Numbered from the stretch's first letter, positions 24,566 through 34,581 are shown. The stretch: DNA of 64,000 nucleotides from Streptantibioticus rubrisoli (GCF_024436055.1 NZ_JANFNH010000008.1:62001-126000), one strand, 5' to 3'. Notes: a model not told the origin generated them from the sequence alone. A program made the numbers and translations.

Positions 24566-26133
24566 ACCGTCCTGGTTTCGTCCTCACCGCCCGCCGCCGT
24601 GCCCGCGAACTGACCGAGTTGGCCGAAGGAACGACGGTTGACGTGCTGGTCATCGGGCTCGGCGCCACCGGTGCCGGCGCCGCGCTGGACGCCGCCTCCC
24701 GCGGTCTGTCGGTGGCCGCGATCGACGCGCACGACCTGGCGTTCGGCACCTCGCGCTGGAGCTCCAAGCTGGTCCACGGCGGGCTGCGCTACCTGGCCAG
24801 CGGGCAGATAGGCGTGGCGCACGAAAGCGCCGTGGAGCGCGGGGTGTTGATGGAGCGCACCGCCCCTCATCTGGTGCGTGCCCAGCCGTTCGTCATGCCG
24901 TTGACCCAGCTCACCCCGCGCCGCAACGCCGCCCTCGCACAGGCCGGGCTGCACGCCGGTGACCTGCTGCGCGTCTCGGCCGGTACCGCGCGGGGGACGC
25001 TGCCCGGGCCCCGGCGGCTCTCGGCGGTGGAGACGCTACGGGCGGCGCCCGGTCTGCGCCCGCGGGGGCTGCGCGGCGGACTGCTGTCCTGGGACGGCCA
25101 ACTCACCGACGACGCACGGCTGGTGACCGCCATCGCCCGCACCGCGGCCGGTCACGGCGCCCGCATCCTGACCAGGACCCGCGCGCTGTCCGTCACCGGC
25201 TCCGGTGCCCTGGTGCGCGACGAACTCACCGGCCAGGAAACGCGGATCAAGGCCCGCGCGGTCATCAACGCCACCGGCGTGTGGGCCGGTGAGCTGGTCG
25301 GCGACATCAAACTGCGCCCCTCGCGCGGCACCCACCTGGTCCTGCGCGCCAAGAGCCTGGCAGGACTGACCACCGGGCTGCACATCCCCGTCCCCGGTGA
25401 GCTGAACCGCTTCGTACTGGCCCTGCCGCAAGGGGACGGCCGGGTGTACGTGGGACTGACCGACGAGCCGGTCGACGGCCCGCTGCCGGACGTGCCCGAA
25501 GTGCCGGAGTCCGACATCGGCTTCCTGCTCGACATCCTCGGCGCCGTGCTGGACACACCCGTCCACCGAGGCGACGTGGTGGGCGCGTTCGCCGGGCTGC
25601 GCCCGCTGTTGGACGACGCGCCGGACGACGACCGGTCCACCGGCCGCACCTCCGACATCTCACGCCGACACGCCGTACTGACCTCCGGTGACGGTGTCGT
25701 GACCATCGTCGGCGGCAAGCTCACCACGTACCGGCGGATGGCCCAGGACGCGGTGGACGCCGCGCTGGCCGCCCGCGGTGTGGCCGCCGCCCCGTGCCGT
25801 ACCGCCCGGCTGCCGCTGGTCGGCGCGGCCTCGCCCGCGTCACTGGCCGCCGTGTCCGCGCCGCGCCGACTCATCGCCCGCTACGGCACCGAGGCCGCCG
25901 CGATCCACGCCCTCGGCGAGCGCGAACCGCGACTGCGCGAGCCGGTGGCCGACGGGGTCGCGGTCACCCGGGCCGAACTCCTTTGGGCGGTACGGCACGA
26001 AGGAGCGCTCGACGAGTCCGACCTGCTGGACCGGCGCACCCGGATCGGCCTGGTGCCCACCGACCGCGCCGCCGCGCTCGACGCGGCACGCGAGGCGCTG
26101 GCCTCGGCTGCCGCGGAGCCCGCCGGGCGGTGA
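24562..26133 (+). CDS. glpD: glycerol-3-phosphate dehydrogenase, FAD-dependent
   Basis: A 523-residue FAD enzyme. VDVLVIGLGATGAGAALDAASRGLSV binds the cofactor; HDLAFGTSRWSSKLVHGGLRYLASGQ is the GlpD signature; the C-terminal domain contains VTIVGGKLTTYRRMAQDAVDAAL. It oxidises sn-glycerol-3-phosphate to DHAP and passes electrons to quinones. The GTG start overlaps the TetR stop (GTGA), so translation is coupled. Next to alkyl-DHAP synthase- and DAG-kinase-like genes it might supply DHAP for ether-lipid synthesis; a second glpD for glycerol catabolism is expected elsewhere. Confidence 0.92.
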   Translation: MNRPGFVLTARRRARELTELAEGTTVDVLVIGLGATGAGAALDAASRGLSVAAIDAHDLAFGTSRWSSKLVHGGLRYLASGQIGVAHESAVERGVLMERTAPHLVRAQPFVMPLTQLTPRRNAALAQAGLHAGDLLRVSAGTARGTLPGPRRLSAVETLRAAPGLRPRGLRGGLLSWDGQLTDDARLVTAIARTAAGHGARILTRTRALSVTGSGALVRDELTGQETRIKARAVINATGVWAGELVGDIKLRPSRGTHLVLRAKSLAGLTTGLHIPVPGELNRFVLALPQGDGRVYVGLTDEPVDGPLPDVPEVPESDIGFLLDILGAVLDTPVHRGDVVGAFAGLRPLLDDAPDDDRSTGRTSDISRRHAVLTSGDGVVTIVGGKLTTYRRMAQDAVDAALAARGVAAAPCRTARLPLVGAASPASLAAVSAPRRLIARYGTEAAAIHALGEREPRLREPVADGVAVTRAELLWAVRHEGALDESDLLDRRTRIGLVPTDRAAALDAAREALASAAAEPAGR

Positions 26134-26365
26134 TGGCCGGTCAGCCGCTGTCTTTGCGGAGTGGAGCATTCCGGGCAGGAGTGCGCAACGGTGCACGGGA
26201 AGCACTCTGGTCTCGTTGAAGCATCGCGGCCTGTCCCAGCGTTCTCTGGTTCACTACCTGGCGCATTGGGCCCGTTGGGACGACCCTTTTCGGTAGGACC
26301 AGTCACCCACCACATCGCCTCGGGCGTCGCTCTGGCAGCCGCCACTTCGCGAAGGGGTTGATCGG

Positions 26366-27250
26366 ATGATCGCGGGCGTTGACGTCAGCTCGTACCAACC
26401 CACCAACTACGACACTTCCGGCCTCAGTTTCGTGTTCGTCAAAGCCACCGAGGGCACCGGGTACGTCAACCCGTTACAGGCCGGGCAGGCCGCGCACGGC
26501 CGTGCCGCCGGACTCGTGGTGGGCTTCTACCACTACCTGGACTCGTCCGCCAGCATGTGGGCACAGGCCGAGTACTTCGTGCGGCAGTGCGACAGCGTGC
26601 CCGGTGACATCCTCGCCTGTGACTGGGAGGAGAGCTCGGTATCCGGCGCGGACAAGGACGCGTTCCTCGCCGCGGTCCGGCAACTGCGGCCGAGCCACCG
26701 GCTCGTCCTGTACTGCAACACGTACTTCTGGAAGAACCTGGACACCACCAGCGACTGCGCTGACGGCCTGTGGATCGCGGACATCACCACCGCCGGTCGT
26801 CCGCGGGTCCAGCATCCGTGGACCTTCCACCAGTACTCCGACTCCGGTGGCATCGACCGGGATGTCGGCAACTTCGGTTCCGCCACGGAGCTCGTGGCCT
26901 GGGCGACCCACACCGACCCCACACCTCCGCCCTGGGAGACTGACATGCCGCAATGGATCGCCGGTTCCGTAACTCCGGGTGCCGAGCCCACGGTTGTGCT
27001 CGTCCCGCACGGCAACGCCTGGTCGACGGCACCGCACCGGTGCCTGCATCTGGGCATGGACACGGTCGGCGACCCGTCCGCGCGGGCCAGCGTACGGGTC
27101 GCGATCCACAACGGCTCCGGCTGGCGCGAGTCCACCGCGACCGTCAGCGCCTCCGGCGGCACCGTCGATGTCGACCTCACCAACTCCGACGTCAAGATCA
27201 GCTTGCAGACCGGCGATCCCGGCGTCGCCTACGCCGTGGAGACCTGGTGA
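26366..27250 (+). CDS. GH25 lysozyme-like muramidase without signal peptide
   Basis: A 294-residue protein starting directly with the GH25 strand GVDVSSYQPTNYD; FVFVKATEGTGYVNP and DWEESS (acidic) with GLWIADITT are consistent with the DxE catalytic arrangement of muramidases, which cleave peptidoglycan. The last about 95 residues form a separate beta-rich module of unknown type (MPQWIAGSVTPGAEPTVVLVPHG...). It lacks a signal peptide, like phage endolysins, but no holin or phage gene is nearby; related Streptomyces genes of this kind are also common. GGGG lies eight bases before the ATG. Confidence 0.8.
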   Translation: MIAGVDVSSYQPTNYDTSGLSFVFVKATEGTGYVNPLQAGQAAHGRAAGLVVGFYHYLDSSASMWAQAEYFVRQCDSVPGDILACDWEESSVSGADKDAFLAAVRQLRPSHRLVLYCNTYFWKNLDTTSDCADGLWIADITTAGRPRVQHPWTFHQYSDSGGIDRDVGNFGSATELVAWATHTDPTPPPWETDMPQWIAGSVTPGAEPTVVLVPHGNAWSTAPHRCLHLGMDTVGDPSARASVRVAIHNGSGWRESTATVSASGGTVDVDLTNSDVKISLQTGDPGVAYAVETW

Positions 27251-27408
27251 CCACGGTCGTGGGCGGCGCCGAGTAGGGCCCGGCGGCGCGGTGTTGTGGC
27301 TGGCAGAGCGTGGAGCACGGCGATGGCCGCGGGTCGGGGATCGTCCACACGCGGGCGACCGTCGTGCCCGCCCTGGACCTCCGTCTGGTGACCCTCATGG
27401 GGCATGGC

Positions 27409-28857
27409 TCAGCCTTTGACGACGCCCAACGGCACCAGTCGGGCCACCTTGCGGCACAGCCCCGCGCCCTCGCTCGCCCGCGCCACGGCGTCGATGTCCT
27501 TGTATGCCACAGGTGCCTCTTCGGCGAGCCCGCGCAGTGTCGTCCCCCGTACCGCGATGCCGTGCGACTCCAGGTCATCGCGCAGTTCTCGCCCATTCAC
27601 CTCGCGCATCGCGGCGTGCCTGCTGCGGACACGTCCGGCGCCATGGCAGGTGGAGTGGAACGCGCCGCCGCCGACCGTGCCCACCATGACGTAGGAGGCC
27701 GTGCCCATCGTGCCGGGAACGAGCACCGGCTGGCCGACCTCGGCGAGGTCGGGCGGCAGGTCGGGGTGGCCCGGGGGCAGCGCGCGGGTGGCGCCCTTGC
27801 GGTGTACACACAGCAGTAGCTCGGCGCCCTCGACACGATGCGTTTCCATCTTGGCCATGTTGTGCGAAATGTCGTAGACCAGGTCAACACCGCAGCCGAC
27901 CACCGCTTCGAAGGAGTCACGCACCACTTCGGAGAGCAACTGCCGGTTCGCCCGCGCGTAGTTGGCGGCGGCGGCCATCGCGCTCAGATAGGAGCGCCCC
28001 TCGGGCGAGTCCACCGGCAGGCAGGCGAGTTGCCGGTCGGGAAGTGTGATCCCGTGCCGCGACATGGCCTGATCCATCGTCCGCACGTAGTCCGTGCAGA
28101 TCTGGTGCCCGAGGCCGCGAGACCCGCAGTGGATCATCACACACACCTGTCCGACGCTCAGCCCCATCGCCCGCGCGGCGTCCTCGAGGTACACGGTCTC
28201 GACGGCCTGCACCTCCAGGAAGTGGTTGCCCGAGCCCAGACTGCCCACCTGTCCCAGACCGCGCTCCAGGGCCTGCTCACTGACGCGATCCGGTTCCGCG
28301 CCCGCCAGTACGCCCTCGTCCTCGCAGCGCTCCAGATCACGGCGGACCCCGTGACCGCGGTCCACCGCGTGTTGTGCCCCGCCCTCCAGGATCTGCCTCA
28401 GTTCCGACCGACCGACGTGCCAGACCGCCCCATGAGCCGTACCACGCGGGGTGCGGTGGCCGAGCACGTCCATCAGCGCGGGCAAGTGCGAGGCGAGTGC
28501 CGCGCGGTCGCATCCCGCGGCAAGCAGTCGCACACCACAGGAGATGTCGAAGCCGACGCCACCAGGAGAGACCACACCACCTGTGGCGACGTCCGTCGCG
28601 GCGACGCCGCCGATGGGGAAGCCGTACCCCCAGTGCACGTCGGGCATCGCATACGAGGCGGTGACGATCCCGGGGAGCGTGGCCACGTTCACCACCTGCT
28701 GCAACGCCTGGTCGTCGAACGTCCGCGGTAGCAACTCATGGCTGGCGTAGACCACCCCCGGGACCCGCATCTGGCCGTGCTGTGGGATGCGGAACCGGAA
28801 CGGGCCGTCTTCCACGATTTCGATGGGTGCCGTCTCCGCCGTCTGCACAGTGATCAC
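27409..28857 (-). CDS. rtcB: RtcB-family RNA-splicing ligase
   Basis: A 482-residue tRNA/RNA ligase. [14 protein letters not shown] holds the metal-binding Asp and Cys, [21 protein letters not shown] and [11 protein letters not shown] supply further metal ligands, and [10 protein letters not shown] contains the His that is guanylylated. RtcB joins 2',3'-cyclic-phosphate and 5'-OH RNA ends using GTP. No archease or rtcA partner is encoded beside it. It is convergent with the lysozyme and followed (upstream side) by a 169-bp spacer before the antiporter gene. Confidence 0.93.
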   Translation of the reverse strand: MITVQTAETAPIEIVEDGPFRFRIPQHGQMRVPGVVYASHELLPRTFDDQALQQVVNVATLPGIVTASYAMPDVHWGYGFPIGGVAATDVATGGVVSPGGVGFDISCGVRLLAAGCDRAALASHLPALMDVLGHRTPRGTAHGAVWHVGRSELRQILEGGAQHAVDRGHGVRRDLERCEDEGVLAGAEPDRVSEQALERGLGQVGSLGSGNHFLEVQAVETVYLEDAARAMGLSVGQVCVMIHCGSRGLGHQICTDYVRTMDQAMSRHGITLPDRQLACLPVDSPEGRSYLSAMAAAANYARANRQLLSEVVRDSFEAVVGCGVDLVYDISHNMAKMETHRVEGAELLLCVHRKGATRALPPGHPDLPPDLAEVGQPVLVPGTMGTASYVMVGTVGGGAFHSTCHGAGRVRSRHAAMREVNGRELRDDLESHGIAVRGTTLRGLAEEAPVAYKDIDAVARASEGAGLCRKVARLVPLGVVKG

Positions 28858-29026
28858 ATCCTTACGGCGAACACCCCCTCCAGGCCTGGTACCCGGCCAC
28901 CGCGCATCGGAACGCGGTCGCCGCGCCGTTCTGGCGGCCCAGGCATGGCGGGTGGCGTGGCCAGACAGTGCGGTGAGGGCTTGACTGCGGAGCGTGCGGA
29001 ACGGGGAGTGGCGGCGCGCTGTGGGG

Positions 29027-30577
29027 CTATCCGCCGAGTCCGGCCTCTTCGAGGTCCAGGGCGCGTTGCAGGCGGCGTCGGGTGGTGCCGCTTATCTGGT
29101 TCGCCTCGTACAACCGCTGCAGTTCCGCCGACTCCGCCGCGATCAGGGCGCGGCGCAGGTCGCGGTACGCGTTCGCCGGGTCGGTCTGGTCCTCTTCGAT
29201 TTCGGTGTCCACCTGTTGCAGGCGGATGTGTATGCGGCGGCGGAGCTGGTCGACGACGACCTCGGGGGCCGCCTGGAGTTCGGCGAGTTGCTCCAGTTCG
29301 GCCAGGGCGGCACGGGCGAGGCGGTTGCGGGCGCTGGCTTCTTCGCGGGCGGTGTGTTCGGGCTCCAGGGCGATCCCGGAGCGGCGGACCACCGGGGCCA
29401 GGGTGAATCCCTGCACGATCAGGGTGAGGACGACCACCCCGGTGGTCAGCATCAGGATCAACGGCCGGTGCGGCAGCGCTGCTCCGGCGTGGGTGACCAG
29501 CGGAATCGACAGGGCGGCGGCCAGTGGCATCACGCCGCGGGTCCCCGCCCAGGAGAGCACCGCCGGAACCCGCAGGGAGACCCCACCACCGCGCCGGTGC
29601 TGCATCAGCGCGGACAACGGGAAGACCCACAGCAGCCGCACCGCCAGCACCGTGAACGCCACCGCGGGCACCCACAGCGGCCAACCGTGCTCGTCAGCGG
29701 CCAGTTCCCTTATCAGCGTGGGCAGTTCCAGGCCGATGATGGCGAAGACCACGCTCTCCAGCAGGAAGACCACCGTGGCATAGACGGCGTGTACCTGGAG
29801 CCTTATCGGTGCGTTGGTCAACCGGTGCCCGGTGCTGCCGAGGATGACTCCGGCGACCACCACCGCCGTCACGCCGGAAGTGTGCAGGTCCTCGGCGAGC
29901 ACGTAGGCCGCGTACGGGGTGACCAGTGCGATCACCGTCTCCAGCACCGGTTCCTCGGTCCGCTGACGGATCAGCGTCACCACTGCGGCGACCGCGGCGC
30001 CGACCAGGGATCCGCCGCCGCCCAGCAGCACGAACTGGCCCACCGCTCCGGGTGCGGAGACCGCGCTGGCCGTCACGGCGGTGCCCACGGCCACTTTGAA
30101 CAACACCAGACTGGTGGCGTCGTTGAACAGACTCTCCGCCTGCACCATCACCTGGACCCGCGGCGGCAACGACAGCCTGCGCCCCAGCGCCGTAACCGCC
30201 ACCGGATCGGTGCTGGCCAGCACGGCGCCCAGCACGAACGCCGTCGACGCGGTCAGCGGTGTGACGGCCGAGGCCACCAGACTCACCGCCGCCGCCGACG
30301 CCACGACCAGCCCGAGCGCCAGCACGGTCACCGGCCGCCACACCGCCCGCAGTTCGCGCCCGGATATCTCCTCGGCGGAGGCGTACAGCAGCGGGGGCAG
30401 AACGCCCACGCTGATCGCTTGAGGAGGCACGTGGATGTCCGGCACCCAGGGCAGCATCCCGATGCCGAGACCGGCCACCACGAGCAGGGAGGGCGCGGGC
30501 AACCGCCAGTGCCGGGCCCCGGTCGCCACCGCCGTAGCCAACACCACGAGCAGGAGAACGATGGTCAGGCCGGTCAC
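29027..30577 (-). CDS. Na+/H+ antiporter (CPA1)
   Basis: A 516-residue cation/proton antiporter with about 12 hydrophobic segments; [14 protein letters not shown] carries the conserved ion-binding Asn-Asp pair, and [14 protein letters not shown]-like sequence ([16 protein letters not shown]) matches the family. The C-terminal about 120 residues form a charged, coiled-coil-like cytoplasmic tail ([23 protein letters not shown] ...). It exports Na+ or K+ in exchange for protons, serving pH and salt homeostasis. The gene is monocistronic, and the promoter lies in the 414-bp gap upstream. Confidence 0.92.
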   Translation of the reverse strand: MTGLTIVLLLVVLATAVATGARHWRLPAPSLLVVAGLGIGMLPWVPDIHVPPQAISVGVLPPLLYASAEEISGRELRAVWRPVTVLALGLVVASAAAVSLVASAVTPLTASTAFVLGAVLASTDPVAVTALGRRLSLPPRVQVMVQAESLFNDATSLVLFKVAVGTAVTASAVSAPGAVGQFVLLGGGGSLVGAAVAAVVTLIRQRTEEPVLETVIALVTPYAAYVLAEDLHTSGVTAVVVAGVILGSTGHRLTNAPIRLQVHAVYATVVFLLESVVFAIIGLELPTLIRELAADEHGWPLWVPAVAFTVLAVRLLWVFPLSALMQHRRGGGVSLRVPAVLSWAGTRGVMPLAAALSIPLVTHAGAALPHRPLILMLTTGVVVLTLIVQGFTLAPVVRRSGIALEPEHTAREEASARNRLARAALAELEQLAELQAAPEVVVDQLRRRIHIRLQQVDTEIEEDQTDPANAYRDLRRALIAAESAELQRLYEANQISGTTRRRLQRALDLEEAGLGG

Positions 30578-30991
30578 GTGGTCGCCCTTCGTAGGTAGCG
30601 GCTGTTGACAACTGCATCGCCGACCAGACTTCCCGGCACACCTGGCAGGATCCTAACGAACCGTTCACCCGTTGGGCCCCCGCCCAGCGCTGAAGCCGCA
30701 GCTCAGCGGCCCCTCCCGGGCTGTCGCACACCACTCGGGCCGATGACGGCAGGTACCCGGCGAGGTGGACGGCGGCGTGAGTGCGACATGTGGGATCCGG
30801 GTTGTATATCCCGCTATCCAGCGGTCCGACCCTGGGGGCTCTTTTGATTTTGTGGAGTTTCGATCGGCATAGGCGCCGAGTTGACGTTCTGTATTGACTC
30901 AATGTGTTGTTTTTGGTTCGCTTTCCCCGCACTGCGCTAGGCATCAGATCCACCGCAATGTCCGCCACTTCTCTCGGACTCAGGAGATCCC
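30578..30991. other. 414-bp divergent promoter region
   Basis: No gene seen. It separates the divergently transcribed antiporter and alpha-galactosidase genes. TTGAC occurs twice, 13 bp apart (30881 and 30894), and an AT-richer patch lies at 30840-30915, about 80-150 bp before the alpha-galactosidase start; both are probably promoter elements of that gene. Confidence 0.4.
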
Positions 30992-33085
30992 ATGCGCAAG
31001 TTGTGGGCCGCCGTGGTCGCGGTCGTCCTGGGGGCGGTGCCTGTTGTGGCTGTCCCTGTTGCCGCTCCTGCGGCCTCCGCGCTCGGCAACGGCCTGGCGC
31101 TCACCCCGCCGATGGGTTGGAACGACTGGAACGCCTTCGGCTGCGACGTCAGCGAGCAACTCGTCGAGCAGACCGCCGACAAGATCGTCTCCAGCGGGTT
31201 GCGCTCCGCTGGCTATCAGTACGTGAACATCGATGACTGCTGGATGGCCAACTCCCGCGACGCGGCCGGGAATCTGGTCCCGGATCCGGTGAAGTTCCCA
31301 CACGGCATCAAGGGTGTGGCGGACTACGTGCACGCTCGCGGGCTGAAGCTGGGTATCTACGAGAGCGCCGGGACGATGACGTGTGCCGGGTACCCGGGGA
31401 GCCTGGGACACGAGCAGCAGGACGCGGACTCCTTCGCGGCCTGGGGAGTTGACTATCTCAAGTACGACAACTGCAACAACCTGGGCATACCCGCGCGTCA
31501 GCGATATCAGGCGATGGGCGCGGCGTTGGCCCGCACCGGGCGGCCGATCGTCTACAGCCTGTGTGACTGGGGCCAGGAGGACGTGGCGAGTTGGGGCGGC
31601 TCGGTCGGCAACCTGTGGCGTACCACTGGCGACATCGACGCTTCCTACGGCCGGATGCTGTCCATCTTCCATCAGAACGTGGGGCTCGCCGACGCGGCCG
31701 GGCCGGGGGCGTGGAACGACCCCGACATGCTGGAGGTCGGCAACGGCATGACCGTCACCGAGGACCGCAGCGAGTTCTCGCTGTGGGCGGAGATGGCTGC
31801 TCCGCTGATCGCTGGCACTGATCTGCGCCGTGCGAGCGCCACGACTCTGGCCAGCTATGGCAACAAGGAAGTCATCGCCATCGACCAGGACCGGCTCGGC
31901 CGCCAAGGCAGGCCGGTGAGCATGACCGGTGGTTTGGATGTGCTGGCCAAGCCGCTTGCCGACCACAGCGTCGCGGTGGCGCTGTTCAACGAGAACTCCG
32001 CACCGGCCCTGATCTCCACCACCACCTCCGCGCTCGGGCTGCCCGCGGCGAACGGTTACACGTTGCGGGATGTGTGGGCGCACACCACTACCGCCACCGC
32101 CGGTGCCGTCCGGGCCTTCGTGCCCGCGCACGGGACGGTGATGTACCGCGTCGCGCCGACCGGCACACCGGGCCGCTACGCTCCCCACGTCGTACTGACC
32201 ACCACCGCCCCCGCGTGGTCGGCGGGCACCTCCGCGACGGTGACTTCGACGTTGGCCAACGACGGTGCCGGGGCCGCCGCGGATGTCCGGTTGGGCATCT
32301 CCGCGCCGAACCAGTGGACCGTCACCGCGCTGACCCGCACCCACTTCGCCCGGATACCCCGCGGCGGCCAAGCGGTGGCCACCTTCCGGGTGACCGCGCC
32401 CGCCGTACTTCCCGAGCCGATCACCCGGACGACGGTCAGCGGCACCGCCTCCGGGCACGCGTCCGGTGGCACCTGGCGGGTCACCGCGTCGAACCCGGTG
32501 GAGCTGTCCGCGCCCGTCAGGGCCCCGTTCCGTACCTTCTCCGACACCACGGCCGTCTTCGGCGCACAGGGCGGCAGGTTCGCCATCGAGGGTGCGGGCG
32601 CCGACCTGTGGGGAACCACGGACCAGTACAGCGCGGTCTACCGGCACGCGGCGGAGCACGACGGTTCCACCACCGTGGTCGAGTTGACCGCTCAGGCCCG
32701 CACGAGTGAGTGGGCGAAGGCCGGGATCATGGTGCGTGATGACATCACCGCCCCCGGCAGGTCTCCCGGCTATCTGATCCTGGCCGCGGCGCCGGGCAAG
32801 GGGTACGTCCTGCAGTGGGACAGCACCGGCAGCGGGCATCTGGACACCAACAGCGCTCCGCCGGACCAGGGGACCGGCACCGCCCGCTATCCCAGCTGGC
32901 TCAAGCTGGTCCGCTCCGGTTCCACCTTCACCGGCTACTACTCGACGGACGGCACCTCCTGGACCCGTCTGGCCGCCGCCACGCTTCCCGGTGTGACGGC
33001 CACCCAGGACGTTGGTGTGTTCACCAGTTCCCACAGTGACGGCACCTCCGGCGAGGCGGACTTCTCCGACTTCGCCCTGAACTGA
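30992..33085 (+). CDS. secreted GH27 alpha-galactosidase with NEW3 and DUF1349-like modules
   Basis: A 697-residue exported enzyme. Residues 1-31 form a signal peptide (ending ASA-LG). The GH27 barrel follows: GWNDWNAFGC at the start, YLKYDNCNN carries the nucleophile Asp and ADAAGPGAWNDPDMLEVG the acid/base Asp. Then comes a NEW3-type beta domain (about residues 395-490) and a C-terminal beta-sandwich (SGSTFTGYYSTDGTSWTRL, DUF1349-like). It hydrolyses terminal alpha-galactosides of plant polymers or oligosaccharides. AGGAG lies nine bases before the ATG. It ends at a strong hairpin terminator. Confidence 0.93.
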   Translation: MRKLWAAVVAVVLGAVPVVAVPVAAPAASALGNGLALTPPMGWNDWNAFGCDVSEQLVEQTADKIVSSGLRSAGYQYVNIDDCWMANSRDAAGNLVPDPVKFPHGIKGVADYVHARGLKLGIYESAGTMTCAGYPGSLGHEQQDADSFAAWGVDYLKYDNCNNLGIPARQRYQAMGAALARTGRPIVYSLCDWGQEDVASWGGSVGNLWRTTGDIDASYGRMLSIFHQNVGLADAAGPGAWNDPDMLEVGNGMTVTEDRSEFSLWAEMAAPLIAGTDLRRASATTLASYGNKEVIAIDQDRLGRQGRPVSMTGGLDVLAKPLADHSVAVALFNENSAPALISTTTSALGLPAANGYTLRDVWAHTTTATAGAVRAFVPAHGTVMYRVAPTGTPGRYAPHVVLTTTAPAWSAGTSATVTSTLANDGAGAAADVRLGISAPNQWTVTALTRTHFARIPRGGQAVATFRVTAPAVLPEPITRTTVSGTASGHASGGTWRVTASNPVELSAPVRAPFRTFSDTTAVFGAQGGRFAIEGAGADLWGTTDQYSAVYRHAAEHDGSTTVVELTAQARTSEWAKAGIMVRDDITAPGRSPGYLILAAAPGKGYVLQWDSTGSGHLDTNSAPPDQGTGTARYPSWLKLVRSGSTFTGYYSTDGTSWTRLAAATLPGVTATQDVGVFTSSHSDGTSGEADFSDFALN

Positions 33086-33140
33086 CCACCCTCTAGGCGA
33101 GTTGGCGGGGGCGACGGCAACGTCACCCACGGGCGACTCT

Positions 33141-33174
33141 GGGCGGCGCGGCGGCCTCACCCGCCGCGCCGCCC
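33141..33174. terminator. bidirectional hairpin terminator
   Basis: A 14-bp GC-only perfect stem with a six-base loop (33141-33154 pairs with 33161-33174), between the convergent alpha-galactosidase and PAP2 genes. No U-tract, as usual for streptomycete terminators. Confidence 0.75.
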
Positions 33175-33198
33175 CGGTCTGTCAGCGCGTGGCGGCGG

Positions 33199-33843
33199 TC
33201 AGCGAGCGGCGTGTGCCGCCTGCCTCGCGGTCAGTAGGGGGCGCAGCGAGCCGTTGCGCAGGTTGGCCACCAGCCCGGTGGCCAGGCGGCGCAGGACGAG
33301 GCTGGTGAGGAAGGCGACGGGCAGGGCGAGGACGGCGGCGCCGAGCACGTCGTGCGGGTAGTGGTCGCCGACGTAGACGCGGGTGAAGCCCTCGATCACC
33401 GCGAAGATGGCGGCGATCGCGCTGAGGCGGCGGTCGAGCAGGAAGAGCGCGGCGACCGTGGCGGCGGCGGTGGTGGTGTGGCCGCTGGGGAAGGCGTAGT
33501 CGGTGGGCACCGGGCAGGAGTCGACGTAGAAGTCGTGCGGCAGCGAGTAGCACGGACGCACCTCCGCCACCAGTTTCTTCGCGACTTCAGCGACGGCGAA
33601 CGCCGTCACGACGCAGACCGGCGCGGCCAGCGCGAGCGTCATCGCGGTGGCGTCCCGGCGACGGGCGTTCCACCAGCCCACGACCATGAGCACCGCGAAA
33701 ACGCCCAGCCCGAGGTTGGTCCACACCTGCATGGGGGTGTTCAGCCAGGGGGTGGCGCGGGCGAAGTCCGTGACGGAGGTGAACAGCGAGCCGTCGATGC
33801 CGGAGCCGTCGAAGGCCAGTCGTACTACGGGGTGAAAGGTCAT
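33199..33843 (-). CDS. PAP2 superfamily phosphatase
   Basis: A 214-residue membrane protein with about six hydrophobic segments. The tripartite PAP2 site is intact: KKLVAEVRP, FPSGHT, and RVYVGDHYPHDVLG. Such enzymes remove phosphate from lipids (phosphatidic acid, undecaprenyl diphosphate). It is divergent from the BlaI-type repressor gene, and both lie beside operators TCTAC-N6-GTAGA (33922-33937 and 34010-34029), so it is probably a BlaI target linked to cell-wall or antibiotic stress. The cytosolic start at ATG 33843 gives a short N-terminus. Confidence 0.88.
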   Translation of the reverse strand: MTFHPVVRLAFDGSGIDGSLFTSVTDFARATPWLNTPMQVWTNLGLGVFAVLMVVGWWNARRRDATAMTLALAAPVCVVTAFAVAEVAKKLVAEVRPCYSLPHDFYVDSCPVPTDYAFPSGHTTTAAATVAALFLLDRRLSAIAAIFAVIEGFTRVYVGDHYPHDVLGAAVLALPVAFLTSLVLRRLATGLVANLRNGSLRPLLTARQAAHAAR

Positions 33844-33921
33844 CAGGCCCGCTCTTTCGAAGTCGCCGAAGGAACCACCGCGTGAACATCCGAACGCGGT
33901 AAAGTGAATCGGAGACTAACA

Positions 33922-33937
33922 TCTACGCGGGTGTAGA
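33922..33937. promoter_or_regulatory. BlaI-type operator 1
   Basis: TCTAC-N6-GTAGA, 79 bp upstream of the PAP2 start. It matches the second site in sequence and spacing. Confidence 0.6.
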
Positions 33938-34009
33938 AGTTAATGGCGGTGGCGATCTCTCCAGTTGATGCGGTGTCCGAAAGTCGTGGCACACTCGTGC
34001 TCGGCAGAG

Positions 34010-34029
34010 CTTCTACGTGACGGTAGAAG
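34010..34029. promoter_or_regulatory. BlaI-type operator 2
   Basis: Perfect inverted repeat CTTCTAC-N6-GTAGAAG, 41 bp upstream of the repressor ATG, the usual position for autoregulation. Its core equals that of operator 1. Confidence 0.7.
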
Positions 34030-34069
34030 TTCCGGAACTGCGGATCACGAGCGGAAGGTCGGCCAACCG

Positions 34070-34471
34070 ATGGCGGCAGACGAGCACGGCACGGCGGGGC
34101 CGGTGGGCTCGCGGCGGCCGGGCGGGGCGCTGGAGGCCGAGATCCTCACCGTGCTGCATGACACCGCGCAGGCGTTGACCCCCGGCCAGGTGCTGGAGCG
34201 CATGGACGACGCCCTGTCGTACAGCACAGTGGTGACCGTGCTGTCCCGTATGCACGGCAAGGGGGTGCTCACCCGCGTCAAGCAGGGCTGGGCCTACGCC
34301 TACGCGCCGGTCGCGGACGCCCAGGGGATGACCGCCCGCCGGATGCGGGAGGTGCTTGACAGCGACCCCGACCGGGAGGCGGTGCTCTGCCGGTTCGTCG
34401 ACGATCTGTCGGCCGACGACGAGCAGTTGCTGCGCCAGCTCCTCGGCGGAGACCTGCCGGGCGTGGGGTGA
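34070..34471 (+). CDS. BlaI/MecI-type transcriptional repressor
   Basis: A 133-residue winged-helix protein of the BlaI/MecI/CopY family: GALEAEILTVLHDTAQALTPGQVLERM, SYSTVVTVLSRMHGKGVLTRVKQGWAYAYAP, and a dimerising helical tail. Family members repress cell-wall or beta-lactamase genes and are inactivated by proteolysis downstream of a BlaR-type sensor. No blaR gene is adjacent. The ATG at 34070 follows GGAAGG by 12 bases. Two operators of the TCTAC-N6-GTAGA type flank its promoter. Confidence 0.88.
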   Translation: MAADEHGTAGPVGSRRPGGALEAEILTVLHDTAQALTPGQVLERMDDALSYSTVVTVLSRMHGKGVLTRVKQGWAYAYAPVADAQGMTARRMREVLDSDPDREAVLCRFVDDLSADDEQLLRQLLGGDLPGVG

Positions 34472-34542
34472 GGGCGGCGCGGCGACGGCGTCACCGCCGC
34501 CGACCGCCAGCCGCTTGCGCCCGGCCCGCTCCAACCAACCCG

Positions 34543-34581
34543 GCGGTCCGGTAGCGCCCTGAAGGGGGCGTGGCGGACCGC
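34543..34581. terminator. hairpin between convergent BlaI and ArsR genes
   Basis: GCGGTCCG (34543-34550) pairs with CGGACCGC (34574-34581), with inner CGCCC/GGGCG pairing. It may stop both transcripts. Confidence 0.5.

Noticed and set aside
28994-30598. 534-codon plus-strand frame antisense to the antiporter
   Set aside because: The His/Gln/Arg-rich translation and absence of hydrophobic segments mark it as a shadow of the membrane-protein gene.
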